Origin: Pseudomonas sp. PDM18
Lineage (GTDB): Bacteria > Pseudomonadota > Gammaproteobacteria > Pseudomonadales > Pseudomonadaceae
NCBI RefSeq assembly: GCF_014852585.1
Contig: NZ_JACVBX010000001.1
Location: 310,001 to 374,000, forward strand
Length of the DNA stretch: 64,000 nucleotides
Direction of reading: 5' to 3'
Part shown: positions 54,811-64,000 of the stretch, piece after piece
How positions within the stretch are numbered: the first letter of the stretch is position 1
Layout of the letters: each line of letters starts with the position of its first letter
Notes under the pieces: generated by a model
The model's database searches: none
Told to the model about the DNA's origin: nothing
Seen by the model: only the letters and a program-made list of their open reading frames with translations
Translations under genes and position numbers: made by a program

Positions 54811-55335
54811 TCAGTTCCAGTGCCGACGCGAAGCGCGGCGGTTGTCTCCCAGGCCGACCAAAGCTGCCAGCGAAGCCATCAGCACCTCGGCGATCCACGC
54901 CAGCAGCAGCCCGCCGGCCAGCGCCCAGCCAATAGCCTCGGGCTCCAGCACCACCTGGTAGCGGTAGTTCTCGTAGGTTTCCTGCAGCAGCTCGTGGTTC
55001 GGGGCCGTGACCATGTGCAGTGCGCGCTGGTACCAGGAGCCCTGCAGGGCCTGCCACTCGTTCTCGAACAGCTGGGCACGGCGCATCAGACGCTCGATGT
55101 TGTCCGCATCACGCTGGAATACCGGGTCGGCACTACCGCGGTAATGTGCCACCAGGGCACTCAGGTCGCCCTTGAAGAACTGCCCCGATGTGTCCTTGAA
55201 GCCCTGCAGCGCTTGGGTAGCCTCGATGCGATGGGCGTCGACGCGTTGTGCGTAATCCTTGATGAAGCCCGGCACCTGGACGGCGACCATCAGCCCCAGT
55301 GCAAACAGCACCATGCGTACGTAGCTGCGCAACAT
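54811..55335 (-). CDS. DUF2937 membrane protein
   Basis: 174-residue protein with an N-terminal hydrophobic segment (VRMVLFALGLMVAVQVPGFIKDYAQRVDAHRIEATQALQGF) and a C-terminal membrane helix (AIGWALAGGLLLAWIAEVLMASLAALVG). Between them is a charged, mostly helical periplasmic or cytoplasmic region. This is the layout of DUF2937. Function is unknown. It begins the leftward group with the GATase and HIT genes upstream. Confidence 0.8.
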   Translation of the reverse strand: MLRSYVRMVLFALGLMVAVQVPGFIKDYAQRVDAHRIEATQALQGFKDTSGQFFKGDLSALVAHYRGSADPVFQRDADNIERLMRRAQLFENEWQALQGSWYQRALHMVTAPNHELLQETYENYRYQVVLEPEAIGWALAGGLLLAWIAEVLMASLAALVGLGDNRRASRRHWN

Positions 55336-55425
55336 TCTTTTCCCCTTCGTTCTTATGGATGTGCAAGGCGACGCCGGATTCTCCCGTTTGCCGCACCGGC
55401 ATTCCGGGAATGCTTCACGTCCCGA

Positions 55426-56199
55426 TCAGATGCGCCCCTGGGTGACGATCTCGCCACGCCACCAGAGCATCCATTCGCCACCTTGCATCAGGGTCCAGTT
55501 TTCGTTGTCGGTCAGCGGCTCGGTGGCGATCACCGTGACCACATCGTTGGGTGTGGTTTCCGACTGGAAGTCCACTGTCACGTCGGCATCACGCAGGCGT
55601 GCCGGGCCGAATGGCGCGCGGCGGGTGATCCAGGCCAGCTTGGTGCTGCAGAAGGTGAACAGCCAGTCGCCATCGCTGAGCAGGCAGTTGAACACGCCCT
55701 TCTCGCGATAGGAGGCGCAGGCGGTGACCAGGGTGGGCAGCAGCACCTCCACCGGCACGGGCTCGGGGAAGGCACGGCGCACGCGGTTGAGCAGGTCGCA
55801 GAAGGCCGCTTCGCTGTCGGTGTCGCCCACCGCGCGGTACAGACCGGATTCGGGATGGAAGTCGGCGAGCTGGCCGTTGTGGGCGAAGGTCCAGTAGCGC
55901 CCGCCCATTTCGCGCACGAACGGGTGGGTGTTGGACAGGCAGACCTTGCCGACGTTGGCCTGGCGGATGTGGCCGATCACCGCCTCGCTCTTGATCGGAT
56001 AGCGCTGCACCAGCCGCGCGACTTCCGAATCGACGCTGGCGGACGGGTCCTGGAACAGCCGCACACCGCGCCCTTCATAGAAGGCGATACCCCAGCCGTC
56101 GCGGTGCGGGCCGGTGCCGCCGCCGCGCTGCATCAGCCCGGTGAAGCTGAATACGATGTCCGTCGGGACGTTGGCGCTCATGCCGAGCAACTCGCACAT
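55426..56199 (-). CDS. Class II glutamine amidotransferase-like protein (YafJ-type)
   Basis: 257-residue Ntn-hydrolase-fold protein. The nucleophile is C2 after removal of Met ([27 protein letters not shown]). [43 protein letters not shown] and [12 protein letters not shown] are hallmark motifs of the YafJ/EgtC-like amidotransferases. No synthetase partner is adjacent, so the acceptor is unknown. Four bases separate it from the HIT gene. Confidence 0.87.
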   Translation of the reverse strand: MCELLGMSANVPTDIVFSFTGLMQRGGGTGPHRDGWGIAFYEGRGVRLFQDPSASVDSEVARLVQRYPIKSEAVIGHIRQANVGKVCLSNTHPFVREMGGRYWTFAHNGQLADFHPESGLYRAVGDTDSEAAFCDLLNRVRRAFPEPVPVEVLLPTLVTACASYREKGVFNCLLSDGDWLFTFCSTKLAWITRRAPFGPARLRDADVTVDFQSETTPNDVVTVIATEPLTDNENWTLMQGGEWMLWWRGEIVTQGRI

Positions 56200-56202
56200 G
56201 AA

Positions 56203-56649
56203 TCAGTTCTCCTCCATCAGTGCCTCGCGCAGCTGATGCAGCTCGCGCTCCAGGCGATTCTGCATCCTTTTCCGCCCCAGCGGCAGGAACCGCGTGAGCG
56301 CGCGCAGCAGCAGGGCCGGCAGGTCGTTCAGCTCACGCGGGATAAGGTGCAGATGAAAATGTTCGACGTGCTGGTTGGCCGCGGGGCCGTCGTTGACCAG
56401 CAAGTTGATGCCGACCCGCCCGTAGCCGGCACGGCGCAGCACGCGCTCCATGCGCTCGGCCAACGGGATCAGGTCCTGCTGCGCCGCTTCGGAGAGTTGG
56501 TGCAGGAAGGTCGCGTGCTCGCGAGCCAGCAGCAGCAGGTGCGCGGGGCGCAGCGGGTAGATGTCCAGCAGCACGATGAAATGATCGTCTTCGTAGAGGA
56601 TACGGGCCGGCACGCGACCGGCCGCGATGGCACAGAACACGCAGTCCAT
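56203..56649 (-). CDS. HIT-family nucleotide-binding protein
   Basis: 148-residue histidine-triad hydrolase. The N-terminal zinc-type CxxC is CVFCAIAAGRVPARILYEDD, and the triad is HVEHFHLHLIPR near residue 100. It likely hydrolyses or transfers AMP-type nucleotides. It is tightly spaced upstream of the amidotransferase gene and 64 bases from a small membrane-protein gene, the same order as PA1305-PA1307 in P. aeruginosa. Confidence 0.88.
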   Translation of the reverse strand: MDCVFCAIAAGRVPARILYEDDHFIVLLDIYPLRPAHLLLLAREHATFLHQLSEAAQQDLIPLAERMERVLRRAGYGRVGINLLVNDGPAANQHVEHFHLHLIPRELNDLPALLLRALTRFLPLGRKRMQNRLERELHQLREALMEEN

Positions 56650-56713
56650 GGGAACTCCTCGAAAGGCCGTTCAGTTCATGCTGGACGCGTGCGGGGCAGG
56701 ACGCAAGGTCGGT

Positions 56714-57184
56714 CTACAGGCGCGGTTCGATCCGCGCGCGGTTGTCGCGGCGCTCGCTTGGGTGGGCGTCCACGCCCTCGACCAGCTCAGGCTGCATCAG
56801 CTGGCGCAGGGTCGGCTCGTCTTCCGCTTCCTTGTCCTGGCGGCGCTTCTTCAGCGAACGCTCCAGCGGCCAGCGGATCAGCACGAACAGCAGGTACAGG
56901 CCGAACGCGGCGAGCAGCACCAGGGCGAGGTCGGAGACGGCGCGCCAGGCGTTGTTGCCGACCTTGAACACCACGTCCAGCGCGGTGATGGCGATCGCCG
57001 GGGCGTACAGGTTGTTCGCCGGGTCCACCGGGGTCGGGGTGAACAGCAGGACGATGACGATCACCCGCAGGGGTTCGCGCAGCCAGCGCCACATCCAGCC
57101 GGTCATCAGAAACCAGACCAGGGTCAGGCCAAGGCCGGCGGCGATATAGGCGCCCCAGGCAAGCGTGTAATCGTGTTCGTTCAT
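56714..57184 (-). CDS. Small membrane protein of unknown function
   Basis: 156 residues with about three to four hydrophobic helices (LAWGAYIAAGLGLTLVWFLMTGWMW, VIVIVLLFTPT, LALVLLAAFGLYLLFVLIRW) and a charged C-terminal tail (SLKKRRQDKEAEDEPTLRQ). The start MNEHDYTLAWGAY at 57184 is chosen because the long upstream extension to 57556 reads into the divergent peptidase gene. No domain is recognised. It lies in the PA1305 position. Confidence 0.7.
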   Translation of the reverse strand: MNEHDYTLAWGAYIAAGLGLTLVWFLMTGWMWRWLREPLRVIVIVLLFTPTPVDPANNLYAPAIAITALDVVFKVGNNAWRAVSDLALVLLAAFGLYLLFVLIRWPLERSLKKRRQDKEAEDEPTLRQLMQPELVEGVDAHPSERRDNRARIEPRL

Positions 57185-57283
57185 GCGCGTGCGTGCGGTG
57201 TCGACAGAGGGGTGCGTATGATAGCTGCTTTTCCCCATGGGTGCGCAGCCGGGCGTCATCCATGCCGTCCCCGAGGAATCGCC

Positions 57284-59344
57284 ATGACCGACCGACAGCC
57301 CCCCATCGCCCGCCGCGAGGCCGCCGCCGATCCCTACGCCTGGCTGGAAAACCGGGACGCCGAGGACGTCCTCGACTACCTGAAAGCAGAAAATGCCTAC
57401 CTGGAAGATCGACTTCATCCTCAGACGAAACTGCGCGAAACCCTGTTCCAGGAGATCAAGGGCCGGATCCGCGAGACCGACCTGTCGCTGCCCACGCCTT
57501 GGGGGCCCTGGCTCTACTACCAGCGCACCACCGCTGGCGACGAGTACCCGCGCCACTACCGCAGCCCGCGCCCGGCCGATGGTTCGCTGACTGTCGAGGA
57601 GAGCGCCGAGCAGTTGCTGCTAGACCCGAACGAGCTGGCCGGCGACGGCTTCCTGTCGGTCGGTACCTTCAGCATCAGCCCCGATCATTCGAAGCTGGCC
57701 TACAGCCTGGATACCAGCGGGGACGAGATCTACACCCTCTACGTGAAGGAATTGGCTGACGGCAGCGTCACCACCCTGCCCTTCGACGACTGCGATGGCA
57801 GCCTCACCTGGGCCAACGACAACCGCACCCTGTTCTTCGGTGAGCTGGACGACACCCACCGCCCGCACAAGCTCTATCGCCACCGTCTGGGCGAGAGCGG
57901 CGCGCAGCTGATCTTCGAGGAGCCCGACGGGCGCTTCTTCCTCAACTGCTACCGCGCCAGCTCCGAGCGCCAACTGATTCTGCTGCTGAACAGCAAGACC
58001 ACCAGCGAAGCCTGGGTGCTGGACGCCAGTAAGCCCGAGGGCGAGTTCGTCTGCCTGGCGCCGCGCGAAGAAGGCCACGAGTACTATCCGGACCACGGCC
58101 GTCTGAACGATGACTGGGCCTGGCTGATCCGCAGCAACCAGACCGGCATCAACTTCGCCCTCTACCATGCAAGCGAAGCGCAGCCGACCCGCGCGCACTG
58201 GTTCGAGCTGGTGGCGCACCGCGACGACGTGATGCTCGAAGGCCTGACCCTGAGCGCCAGCGCCCTGACCCTGAGCCTGCGCGAAGGCGGCCTGCCAATC
58301 GTCGAAGTGCACCCGCACGGCAAGCCGACGCACCGAGTCGACCTGCCGGACGCCGCCTACAACCTCTACGTGCAGGACAGCCTGGAATTCGACAGCGCGG
58401 TGATCCGCCTGCGCTACGAAGCGCTCAACCGACCGGCGCAGATTCGCCAGCTGGACCTCTCCAGCGGCGAACAGAAAGTCCTCAAGCAGACCCCGGTTGA
58501 AGGTCCGTTCGACGCCGACGCCTACGAAAGCCGCCGTCTCTGGGCCGATGCGCCTGACGGCGTGCAGGTGCCGATCAGCCTGGTCGGCCGCCGCGAGGTA
58601 CTGGAAGACATCGCCCGTGGCAAGCCCGCGCCGCTCTACCTCTATGGCTACGGCGCCTACGGCGAGAGCCTCGACCCCTGGTTCTCCCACGCCCGCCTGA
58701 GCCTGTTGGAGCGCGGCTTCGTCTTCGCCATCGCCCACGTGCGTGGCGGCGGCGAGTTGGGCGAAGCCTGGTACCGCGCCGGCAAGCTGGAGCACAAGCA
58801 GAACACCTTCAGCGACTTCATCGCCTGTGCCGAACACCTGCTCAGCCACGGCTACAGCACCGCGGCGCAGCTGGCGATCAGCGGCGGCAGCGCCGGCGGC
58901 CTGCTGATCGGTGCGGTGCTCAACCAGCGCCCGCAGCTGTTCGCCGCAGCCATCGCCGAAGTGCCCTTCGTCGACGTGCTCAACAGCATGCTCAACCCCG
59001 ACCTGCCGCTGACCGTCACCGAGTACGACGAGTGGGGCAACCCGCAGGAGCCGGACGTCTACGCCCGCATCCGCGCCTACGCGCCCTATGAGAACGTCAG
59101 CGCGCAGGACTACCCCGCCCTGCTGGTGGTCGCCGGCTACAACGACAGCCGCGTGCAGTACTGGGAAGCCGCGAAGTGGGTGGCCAAGTTGCGCGTCAGC
59201 AAGACCGACGAGCACCTGCTGCTGCTCAAGACCGACCTGGGCGCCGGCCACGGCGGCATGAGCGGCCGCTACCAAGGCCTGAAGGACGTGGCGCTGGAGT
59301 ACGCCTTCCTGTTCAAGGTGCTGGGCATCGAAGGCAACGCCTGA
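57284..59344 (+). CDS. S9-family oligopeptidase (oligopeptidase B/PtrB-like)
   Basis: 686-residue serine peptidase of the prolyl-oligopeptidase family, cytoplasmic. A seven-bladed propeller (about 70-410) gates the catalytic domain. The triad is visible as S536 in ISGGSAGG, D621 in [15 protein letters not shown], and H656 in [11 protein letters not shown]. The segment [29 protein letters not shown] is typical of oligopeptidase B, which cuts after basic residues. The ATG follows GAGGAA. Its stop overlaps the next start by one base. Confidence 0.9.
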   Translation: MTDRQPPIARREAAADPYAWLENRDAEDVLDYLKAENAYLEDRLHPQTKLRETLFQEIKGRIRETDLSLPTPWGPWLYYQRTTAGDEYPRHYRSPRPADGSLTVEESAEQLLLDPNELAGDGFLSVGTFSISPDHSKLAYSLDTSGDEIYTLYVKELADGSVTTLPFDDCDGSLTWANDNRTLFFGELDDTHRPHKLYRHRLGESGAQLIFEEPDGRFFLNCYRASSERQLILLLNSKTTSEAWVLDASKPEGEFVCLAPREEGHEYYPDHGRLNDDWAWLIRSNQTGINFALYHASEAQPTRAHWFELVAHRDDVMLEGLTLSASALTLSLREGGLPIVEVHPHGKPTHRVDLPDAAYNLYVQDSLEFDSAVIRLRYEALNRPAQIRQLDLSSGEQKVLKQTPVEGPFDADAYESRRLWADAPDGVQVPISLVGRREVLEDIARGKPAPLYLYGYGAYGESLDPWFSHARLSLLERGFVFAIAHVRGGGELGEAWYRAGKLEHKQNTFSDFIACAEHLLSHGYSTAAQLAISGGSAGGLLIGAVLNQRPQLFAAAIAEVPFVDVLNSMLNPDLPLTVTEYDEWGNPQEPDVYARIRAYAPYENVSAQDYPALLVVAGYNDSRVQYWEAAKWVAKLRVSKTDEHLLLLKTDLGAGHGGMSGRYQGLKDVALEYAFLFKVLGIEGNA

Positions 59345-59679
59345 TGCTCTACACCTGCCCGTGCTGCGGCTACTTCAGTTTCGGCGACCCTCCGGGGTCG
59401 TACGAAATCTGCGAAATCTGCTTCTGGGAAGACGATCACCTGCAGCTCTGCTTCCCCGACGCACGCGGCGGCGCCAATGCGGTGAGCCTGATCGAAGCGC
59501 AGGTCAACTTCGTGCAATGGGGTGCCTGCGAACGGCGCCTGCGCGCCCAGGTGCGCCCGGCGACCATCGATGAGGTAAAGGATGACCGCTGGTTCCCGCT
59601 TTGGGAAAAGCGCGTGGAGCTGCCGGACGAGGAAGCGCCGCTGGCCGGCGAAGAAGCCTGCTACTGGCTGCGCGGCTGA
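59344..59679 (+). CDS. CPCC-type cysteine-rich protein
   Basis: 111-residue protein with the Cys_rich_CPCC domain: TCPCCGYFSFGDPPGSYEICEICFWEDDHLQLCFPDARGGANAVSLIEAQVNF. The cysteine pairs at 5-8 and in CEIC suggest a zinc site. The ATG overlaps the peptidase stop (TGATG), so the two are translationally coupled. Function is unknown. Confidence 0.83.
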   Translation: MLYTCPCCGYFSFGDPPGSYEICEICFWEDDHLQLCFPDARGGANAVSLIEAQVNFVQWGACERRLRAQVRPATIDEVKDDRWFPLWEKRVELPDEEAPLAGEEACYWLRG

Positions 59680-59687
59680 CGCGAGGA

Positions 59688-60137
59688 TCAGCCGGCGCGG
59701 AAGATCAGGTGCTCTTCCCAGTCGTCTTCAGGCACCGAGCCCTCGGCGAGCATGCGGCCGGACTGGGAGATACGCTCGTGGTGTACCGCGTCCCGATCAC
59801 CGCAGACGAGGTGATGCCACAGCGGCAGGTCCTTGCCCTCGGACACCAGGCGATAGCCGCAGGTCGGCGGCAGCCACTGGAACTCGTCGGCCTGCGCCGG
59901 GGTGAGCTGGATACAGTCCGGGACGCTGGCGCGCCGGTTGGCGTAGTCGGTGCAGCGGCAGGTCTTCAGGTCCAGCAGCTTGCAGGCGATGCGCGTGTAG
60001 TAGACGGCACCGTCATCTTCGTCTTCCAGCTTCTGCAGGCAGCACAGGCCGCAGCCGTCACACAGCGATTCCCACTCTTCCTGATCGAGTTGGTCGAGGG
60101 TCTTGCGTTTCCAGAAGGGTTCGACTTTGGCGGCCAT
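59688..60137 (-). CDS. YcgN-family cysteine cluster protein
   Basis: 149-residue UPF0260 protein. [48 protein letters not shown] contains the eight-cysteine cluster thought to bind metal or an iron-sulfur cluster. The C-terminal [25 protein letters not shown] is conserved in YcgN. The ATG at 60137 ([17 protein letters not shown]) matches the family start. It is convergent with the CPCC gene. Confidence 0.88.
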   Translation of the reverse strand: MAAKVEPFWKRKTLDQLDQEEWESLCDGCGLCCLQKLEDEDDGAVYYTRIACKLLDLKTCRCTDYANRRASVPDCIQLTPAQADEFQWLPPTCGYRLVSEGKDLPLWHHLVCGDRDAVHHERISQSGRMLAEGSVPEDDWEEHLIFRAG

Positions 60138-60384
60138 TTTTTGGTCAGGGGCAATTTCACGGGGCGCAAAGTCTAAGCCCGCCGCGACCGCAGGCCAAGC
60201 GCAGGCGACCATTGACCGTGCAGCGCTTGCCAGAGCGGGCCGCGCTGGTTAGTTTGATCGCCCCACGGGCCCGTTCCGCTTGCCTTCTACCAGCGCCGCG
60301 AGACCCGCCAACCGCCCGATCCCACCGCGATGCCCGGCCGACCACGGCACCATCGGCAGATTCCACGCCCCTCAAGGAGCCACC

Positions 60385-60978
60385 ATGAGCGCCAACCCTC
60401 GCGTTTCCGAGCACCCGATCGACCCGCAGTTCATCAATCGCTGGTCGCCCCGCGCCTTCAACGGCGAAGCCATTCCCGAAGCCACCCTGCTGAGCTTTAT
60501 CGAGGCCGCGCGCTGGGCACCGTCCTCCTTCAACTCGCAGCCCTGGCGTTTCCTCTTCGCCCTGCGCGACACGCCGAACTGGCAGCGCTACCTGAACCTG
60601 CTGGGCGAGTTCAACCGCAGCTGGGCGCAGCACGCCTCGGCGCTGGTGGTAGTGCTGTCCAAGACCACCTTCGCCCCGCCCGGCTCCAGCGAAGAAAAAC
60701 CGGCCCTGTGGCACAGCTTCGACACCGGCTCCGCCTGGGGCTTCCTCGCCCTGCAGGCAAGCCTGGCGGGCTGGCACACCCACGGCATGGCCGGCTTCGA
60801 CCGCGAACTCGCGCGCACCGAACTGAAGGTCCCGGCGGACCATGAAATCCACGCGGTGATCGCCATCGGCAAGCAGGGAGACAAGTCGATCCTCGCCGAG
60901 AGCCTTCAGGCCCGCGAAGTGCCCAATACCCGCCGCCCGCTGGCGGAGATCGTCGCCGAGGGTGACTTCTCGCTCTGA
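60385..60978 (+). CDS. Nitroreductase-family protein
   Basis: 197-residue FMN-dependent oxidoreductase. INRWSPRAFNGEAIPEATLLSFIEAARWAPSSFNSQPWRF is the FMN-binding N-terminal signature. ALQASLAGWHTHGMAGFDRELAR and HAVIAIGKQGDKSIL complete the fold. The start at 60385 follows AAGGAGC. It probably reduces nitroaromatics or quinones; the natural substrate is unknown. It is followed by a REP doublet and a terminator. Confidence 0.87.
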   Translation: MSANPRVSEHPIDPQFINRWSPRAFNGEAIPEATLLSFIEAARWAPSSFNSQPWRFLFALRDTPNWQRYLNLLGEFNRSWAQHASALVVVLSKTTFAPPGSSEEKPALWHSFDTGSAWGFLALQASLAGWHTHGMAGFDRELARTELKVPADHEIHAVIAIGKQGDKSILAESLQAREVPNTRRPLAEIVAEGDFSL

Positions 60979-60986
60979 TGCCGAAT

Positions 60987-61056
60987 GTAGGAGCGAGCTT
61001 GCTCGCGAACTTGCACGGCACGGAACTATGCGGTTCGCGAGCAAGCTCGCTCCTAC
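60987..61056. repeat. REP doublet, copy 6
   Basis: GTAGGAGCGAGCTTGCTCGCGAAC and inverted partner GTTCGCGAGC...CTCCTAC, 8 bases after the nitroreductase stop and just before its terminator. Confidence 0.9.
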
Positions 61057-61069
61057 AGAAAAGCAAAAA

Positions 61070-61097
61070 GAAAAAGGCCCCGGATGGGGCCTTTTTT
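61070..61097. terminator. Bidirectional terminator
   Basis: AAAAGGCCCC / GGGGCCTTTTTT with a GGAT loop, between the convergent nitroreductase and hydroxyacid dehydrogenase genes. Confidence 0.92.
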
Positions 61098-61111
61098 CAT
61101 GTCCGCAGCGG

Positions 61112-62044
61112 TCAGTAACCGCGGGAGAAATCCACTTCTCCGCGCATGGCCTGCCCCGCCCAGAAGCGCGTGAGGTTGTCGCGGAACAGGTCGATCAGCA
61201 GGCTGGGCAACGTCGGCGCGGCGGTATGACCGGTCAGCAGCAGGCGCGGCGTATGCCAGAACGGGTGCGAAGTCGGCAGTGGCTCCTGGCGGCAGACGTC
61301 GATCACCGCGCCGGCCAGCTGATTGGCTTCCAGCGCCGCAACCAGATCCTCGTCCACAACCGAAGTGCCACGCCCGGCGTTGAGGAACAGCGCAGTAGGC
61401 TTCATCCGCTGGAACAGCGCGAGGTTGAATATATCCGCGGTTTCCGGCGTATCAGGCAGCAGGTTGATCACGTAGTCCGCGGTCTCGGCCAGACGCGGCA
61501 GGTCATCCAGCCCGCCCATGCGGCCGAAGGGCACCAACGAACGCGGGGTCTTCGCGACGCCCACCAACTCCACGCCGAAGGGCGCCAGCATGTGCGCCAC
61601 GGCCTGGCCGATCTCGCCGGTGCCGACGATGAGAATCTGCCGGCCACTCAGGCTGCCCGGCGCGCGGTCGTCCCATTGCACGCCGACCTGGCTGGCCAGA
61701 CGGCCGAGGAACTGGCGTTCGTGGGCAAGCATGTAGGTGAGCAGGTATTCGGTCATGACCTGGCCGAAGATGCCGACGGCGCGGGTCAGGGCGTAGTCCT
61801 TGGGCAGGTCGTCGGCCAGCAGCGGGGTGATGCCCGCCCAGCTCGACTGGATCCATACCGGGTGCACGCCCTGGCGCAGCAATTGCGCGGCCAGGGTCGG
61901 CTCAGCCAGCCACACGGGGCATTCGGCCGCCGCTTCCACAAGGGTGTCGGGATTATGGCCGGAGATCACCGTCAACCGGGGTTCGGCCGCCATCAGCAGG
62001 GCGGCGTAGAGGGCGTGTTCGCGATCGAGTACGAGCAGGCGCAT
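61112..62044 (-). CDS. D-2-hydroxyacid dehydrogenase family protein
   Basis: 310-residue NAD(P)-dependent oxidoreductase (GhrA-like). The nucleotide-binding motif is ILIVGTGEIGQAVAHMLAPFGVELVGVAKT. Catalytic residues appear as Arg in LFLNAGRGTSVVDEDLV, Glu in IDVCRQEPLPTSHPFW, and His in LLLTGHTAAPT. It is predicted to reduce glyoxylate, hydroxypyruvate or related 2-keto acids. It has its own terminator. The upstream gap carries the cruciform at 62221. Confidence 0.87.
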   Translation of the reverse strand: MRLLVLDREHALYAALLMAAEPRLTVISGHNPDTLVEAAAECPVWLAEPTLAAQLLRQGVHPVWIQSSWAGITPLLADDLPKDYALTRAVGIFGQVMTEYLLTYMLAHERQFLGRLASQVGVQWDDRAPGSLSGRQILIVGTGEIGQAVAHMLAPFGVELVGVAKTPRSLVPFGRMGGLDDLPRLAETADYVINLLPDTPETADIFNLALFQRMKPTALFLNAGRGTSVVDEDLVAALEANQLAGAVIDVCRQEPLPTSHPFWHTPRLLLTGHTAAPTLPSLLIDLFRDNLTRFWAGQAMRGEVDFSRGY

Positions 62045-62220
62045 GATCAGGCCTTTCGCTTCGAACGGTGGAGCATTTCCGGCTGGCGCATCTGGACTCG
62101 CTTCAAGGGAGCTTCCCTGGGGAAATCGTCGTCAGTTCTAGGGAAGTCAGGCGGCTATAGACACAGCCAGAGACCAAGCGTTCCGCTCCGTTGAACCCTT
62201 TTTACCCCTGCATAATGCGC

Positions 62221-62270
62221 TCAGGCCGCATATTTGCACAGTGCCAGCACTGAGCGAATACGCGGCCTGA
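62221..62270. other. Nested cruciform-forming sequence
   Basis: Outer arms TCAGGCCGC / GCGGCCTGA (9 bp) enclose a second palindrome CAGTGC-CA-GCACTG (62239-62252). It lies 24 bases past the YcgL stop, in the 249-base gap before the hydroxyacid dehydrogenase gene. It may be the YcgL/RNase D operon terminator (without a T run) or a regulatory site for the dehydrogenase. Confidence 0.45.
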
Positions 62271-62293
62271 AGGGAGTGACGATGCGGTCTCGA

Positions 62294-62587
62294 TCAGACC
62301 GGGTCGTTCCGTCGCAGCAGTTCCTCGGGGAGGTGCTGGATGTATTCCTCCTCCGCCGGCGGCATCTGCAGGTGAAAACCTTGCTTCTCGATGTTTTCCA
62401 GCACCACGTTGATGTCTTCCCGGGCCAGCTGGCGCTCGGGGCTAAGGACCAGGTCGAAGGCATGCTGCGGCGCGCCGAAGGCGACGAGCAGCGCCTCGGG
62501 CACGCGGCTGAGGGCTTCGCGCTTGTCGACGTACAGGTACATCTCGTTCTTGCGCGGACTCTTGTAGATGGAGCAGATGCGTTTCAT
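62294..62587 (-). CDS. YcgL-domain protein
   Basis: 97-residue protein fully covered by the YcgL fold: [59 protein letters not shown]. It is widely conserved next to RNase D and YcgN. It starts 51 bases after the RNase D gene on the same strand, so it is probably in its operon. Molecular function is not established. Confidence 0.9.
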   Translation of the reverse strand: MKRICSIYKSPRKNEMYLYVDKREALSRVPEALLVAFGAPQHAFDLVLSPERQLAREDINVVLENIEKQGFHLQMPPAEEEYIQHLPEELLRRNDPV

Positions 62588-62637
62588 GTCGGTTCTTTCC
62601 GCGTTTGGAGTGGGCAGCGTATAAGGAGGGGGCCGCG

Positions 62638-63777
62638 TTATTCGGGGGTCTGGGCAGACAGGCTGTCCAGCAGAGCCTGCCCCATCAGCTCGCGGCGCCA
62701 GCCTTGCAGCGAATCGGGGAGGTGGTAAGGGCCATCGGGCCAGCCGGTTTTGAGCAGGGCTTCGAGAATCTTCTTGCGCAGCATCAGCTCCGGCGCCATT
62801 TCCAGGCGCTCAGCTTCCTTCTGGCCGACTTCACGCAGCTTCTTCAGTACCGGGGTGATCTCGCGCGGCAGCGGCTCGGGCAGAGGCTGCGGCCAGACCG
62901 CTTCGGGGAGCTTCGCCGCGTGGGCGATCAGTGCGATCAGGGTGTCGCCGTCCTGGCGCACGGTGCGCGGGTGCATGTCGTCGATGCGCGCCAGGGCGAC
63001 CTTGTCGGCCGGCTGGAAGCGCGCCAGTGGCCACAGGGTGTGCTCGCGCAGAATGTGGTTGCGCGGCTTGTTGCGCAACCGCGCCTGTTCCTCGCGCCAG
63101 ACACAGAGCTCACGCAGTACGGCCAGTTGCGGGCGATTGAGCTTCCACGCCAGCTTGACGTCGAGGTAGGCCTCCTGCGGGTCACTGACGCGGCTCTGGT
63201 TGCTGGTCAGGTCGGTGCCGTCGGCCAGCAGCCACTGCAGCTTCTCGTCGCTCAGGCGCGGGGCGAGCTTCACGTAGACCTCAGCCAGGTGCTGCACGTC
63301 CTCGGCCGCATAGCGCACCTGCATGTCGGTCAGCGGACGCTGCAGCCAGTCGGAGCGGGTTTCGTCCTTGGGCAGGTCGAGGCCGAGGATTTCCAGCACC
63401 AGCTTGGAATACCCCATGGAATGCGGCATGCCCAGGTAGGCGGCGGCCAACTGGGTGTCGAACAGCGGCTGCGGCAGGCTGCCGGTCAGGCGCTGGAAAA
63501 CTTCCAGGTCCTCGCCGCAGGCATGGAACACCTTGACCACCACCGGCGACTCCAGCACGGCAGCGAACGGCGACCAGTCGCGGATCAGCAGCGGGTCGAT
63601 CAGCCACACGCCGCTGCCATCGCCCACCTGCACCAGTCCGGCAGCCGGGTAGAAGGTATCGACACGCATGAACTCGGTATCGAGCGCGAGGTAAGGCAGT
63701 TCTTTCCAGTCCTGGCACTTGCGCTCCAGGGTGGCATCGTCGCGAATCCACTGAATGTCGAGGACAGTCACGAACAT
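62638..63777 (-). CDS. rnd: Ribonuclease D
   Basis: 379-residue DEDD-family 3'-5' exoribonuclease that trims tRNA and other stable RNA. The exonuclease motifs are LALDTEFMR (D33, E35), [11 protein letters not shown], and [13 protein letters not shown] (Exo III, Y-x3-D type). A C-terminal HRDC domain follows ([44 protein letters not shown]). The ATG at 63777 ([14 protein letters not shown]) fits the family; the frame is open to 63888. YcgL is downstream in the same operon. Confidence 0.93.
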   Translation of the reverse strand: MFVTVLDIQWIRDDATLERKCQDWKELPYLALDTEFMRVDTFYPAAGLVQVGDGSGVWLIDPLLIRDWSPFAAVLESPVVVKVFHACGEDLEVFQRLTGSLPQPLFDTQLAAAYLGMPHSMGYSKLVLEILGLDLPKDETRSDWLQRPLTDMQVRYAAEDVQHLAEVYVKLAPRLSDEKLQWLLADGTDLTSNQSRVSDPQEAYLDVKLAWKLNRPQLAVLRELCVWREEQARLRNKPRNHILREHTLWPLARFQPADKVALARIDDMHPRTVRQDGDTLIALIAHAAKLPEAVWPQPLPEPLPREITPVLKKLREVGQKEAERLEMAPELMLRKKILEALLKTGWPDGPYHLPDSLQGWRRELMGQALLDSLSAQTPE

Positions 63778-63911
63778 CTCCTTCGTTTCGGTGCGCGCAG
63801 TATATAGAGATGCATGATGTGCGAGCATTCCACTCGGCCATCGGTCTGTGACAACTGCATGGCAATCTCTACGCTTTGCCCCGCCCACAACAACAAGAAG
63901 GCAGCTTGCGC

Positions 63912-64000
63912 ATGAAAAAGCTTCTCGGACTGGTCGTCCTGCTGGCCGTAGCCGTCGCGGTCTACCTGGCGCTCACGCCCAGCCCCATCGACCCGCTGGC
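63912..64000 (+). CDS. N terminus of a membrane-anchored protein (cut by window edge)
   Basis: Only 29 residues are visible: MKKLLGLVVLLAVAVAVYLAL, then TPSPIDPLA. This is a signal anchor or signal peptide with a short periplasmic start. Short PIDP-type starts of this kind are found in SMP-30/strictosidine-synthase-like envelope proteins of pseudomonads, and PA1293 occupies this place next to rnd in P. aeruginosa, but 29 residues cannot settle it. The ATG follows AAGAAGG. Confidence 0.45.
   Translation, partial: MKKLLGLVVLLAVAVAVYLALTPSPIDPL

Overview
The window is about 65% GC chromosomal DNA from a Pseudomonas, most likely a relative of the P. aeruginosa / P. nitroreducens / P. citronellolis group. 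The evidence is gene content (LsfA, SoxR with the Pseudomonas-type promoter, GbuA/GbuR, AphA, AceK, YcgN, YcgL, RNase D) and runs of gene order that match several separate PAO1 blocks as I remember them. I see no tRNA, rRNA, insertion sequence, prophage or CRISPR array. The window begins inside ssuD and ends inside a small envelope-protein gene.

Layout. (1) 1-6,000, minus strand: sulfonate and sulfur-starvation genes ssuD(partial), ssuA and ssuE, a second sulfonate-type ABC transporter (ATPase, permease, binding protein), and the 1-Cys peroxiredoxin lsfA. (2) 6,277-7,963: a small DUF6316 gene and a thiolase. (3) 8,143-22,353: a Lap/Bap-type biofilm adhesin system. A 2,890-residue adhesin with a retention module, a TAAG LapG-type cleavage site, nine T1SS-143 repeats, a vWA domain and RTX repeats is divergent from its type I secretion genes (TolC-like, ABC, HlyD-like). 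The shared 480-bp intergenic region carries a very good FleQ-box match. (4) 22,442-27,416: soxR divergent from its target gene across a clear SoxR promoter, a YjaB-like GNAT, an ABC-F ATPase, a DTW-domain tRNA modification enzyme, and a LysR regulator overlapping it. (5) 27,704-34,756: a guanidino-compound catabolic cluster (gbuA, a SnoaL-like protein, an NCS1 transporter, a sodium:solute symporter, a ThDP-dependent decarboxylase, a metallo-beta-lactamase-fold protein). (6) 34,782-35,122: a 44-codon gene behind an Anr-type promoter, matching the PA1414/SicX arrangement. (7) 35,142-49,582: a DMT exporter, polyamine-binding proteins on either side of an acetylpolyamine amidohydrolase, a DUF3772 MscS channel, a methyltransferase, a lipoprotein, DUF3079, an AraC regulator, a VWA/MoxR pair and cysK. 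(8) 49,930-64,000: two DMT transporters, an AaaT-like acetyltransferase, aceK, and a housekeeping block (DUF2937, GATase II, HIT, membrane protein, oligopeptidase, CPCC protein, YcgN, nitroreductase, hydroxyacid dehydrogenase, YcgL, RNase D).

How the parts work together. The adhesin, ABC protein, adaptor and outer-membrane channel form a self-contained surface-display machine; the expected regulators LapD and LapG are not in the window. The ssu genes, the second transporter and lsfA form a sulfur-limitation response. The gbu genes can be read as import and breakdown of guanidino acids to GABA and urea. Intergenic regions carry three families of palindromic repeats, the most regular being six REP doublets with arms based on GTAGGAGCGAGCTTGCTCGC.
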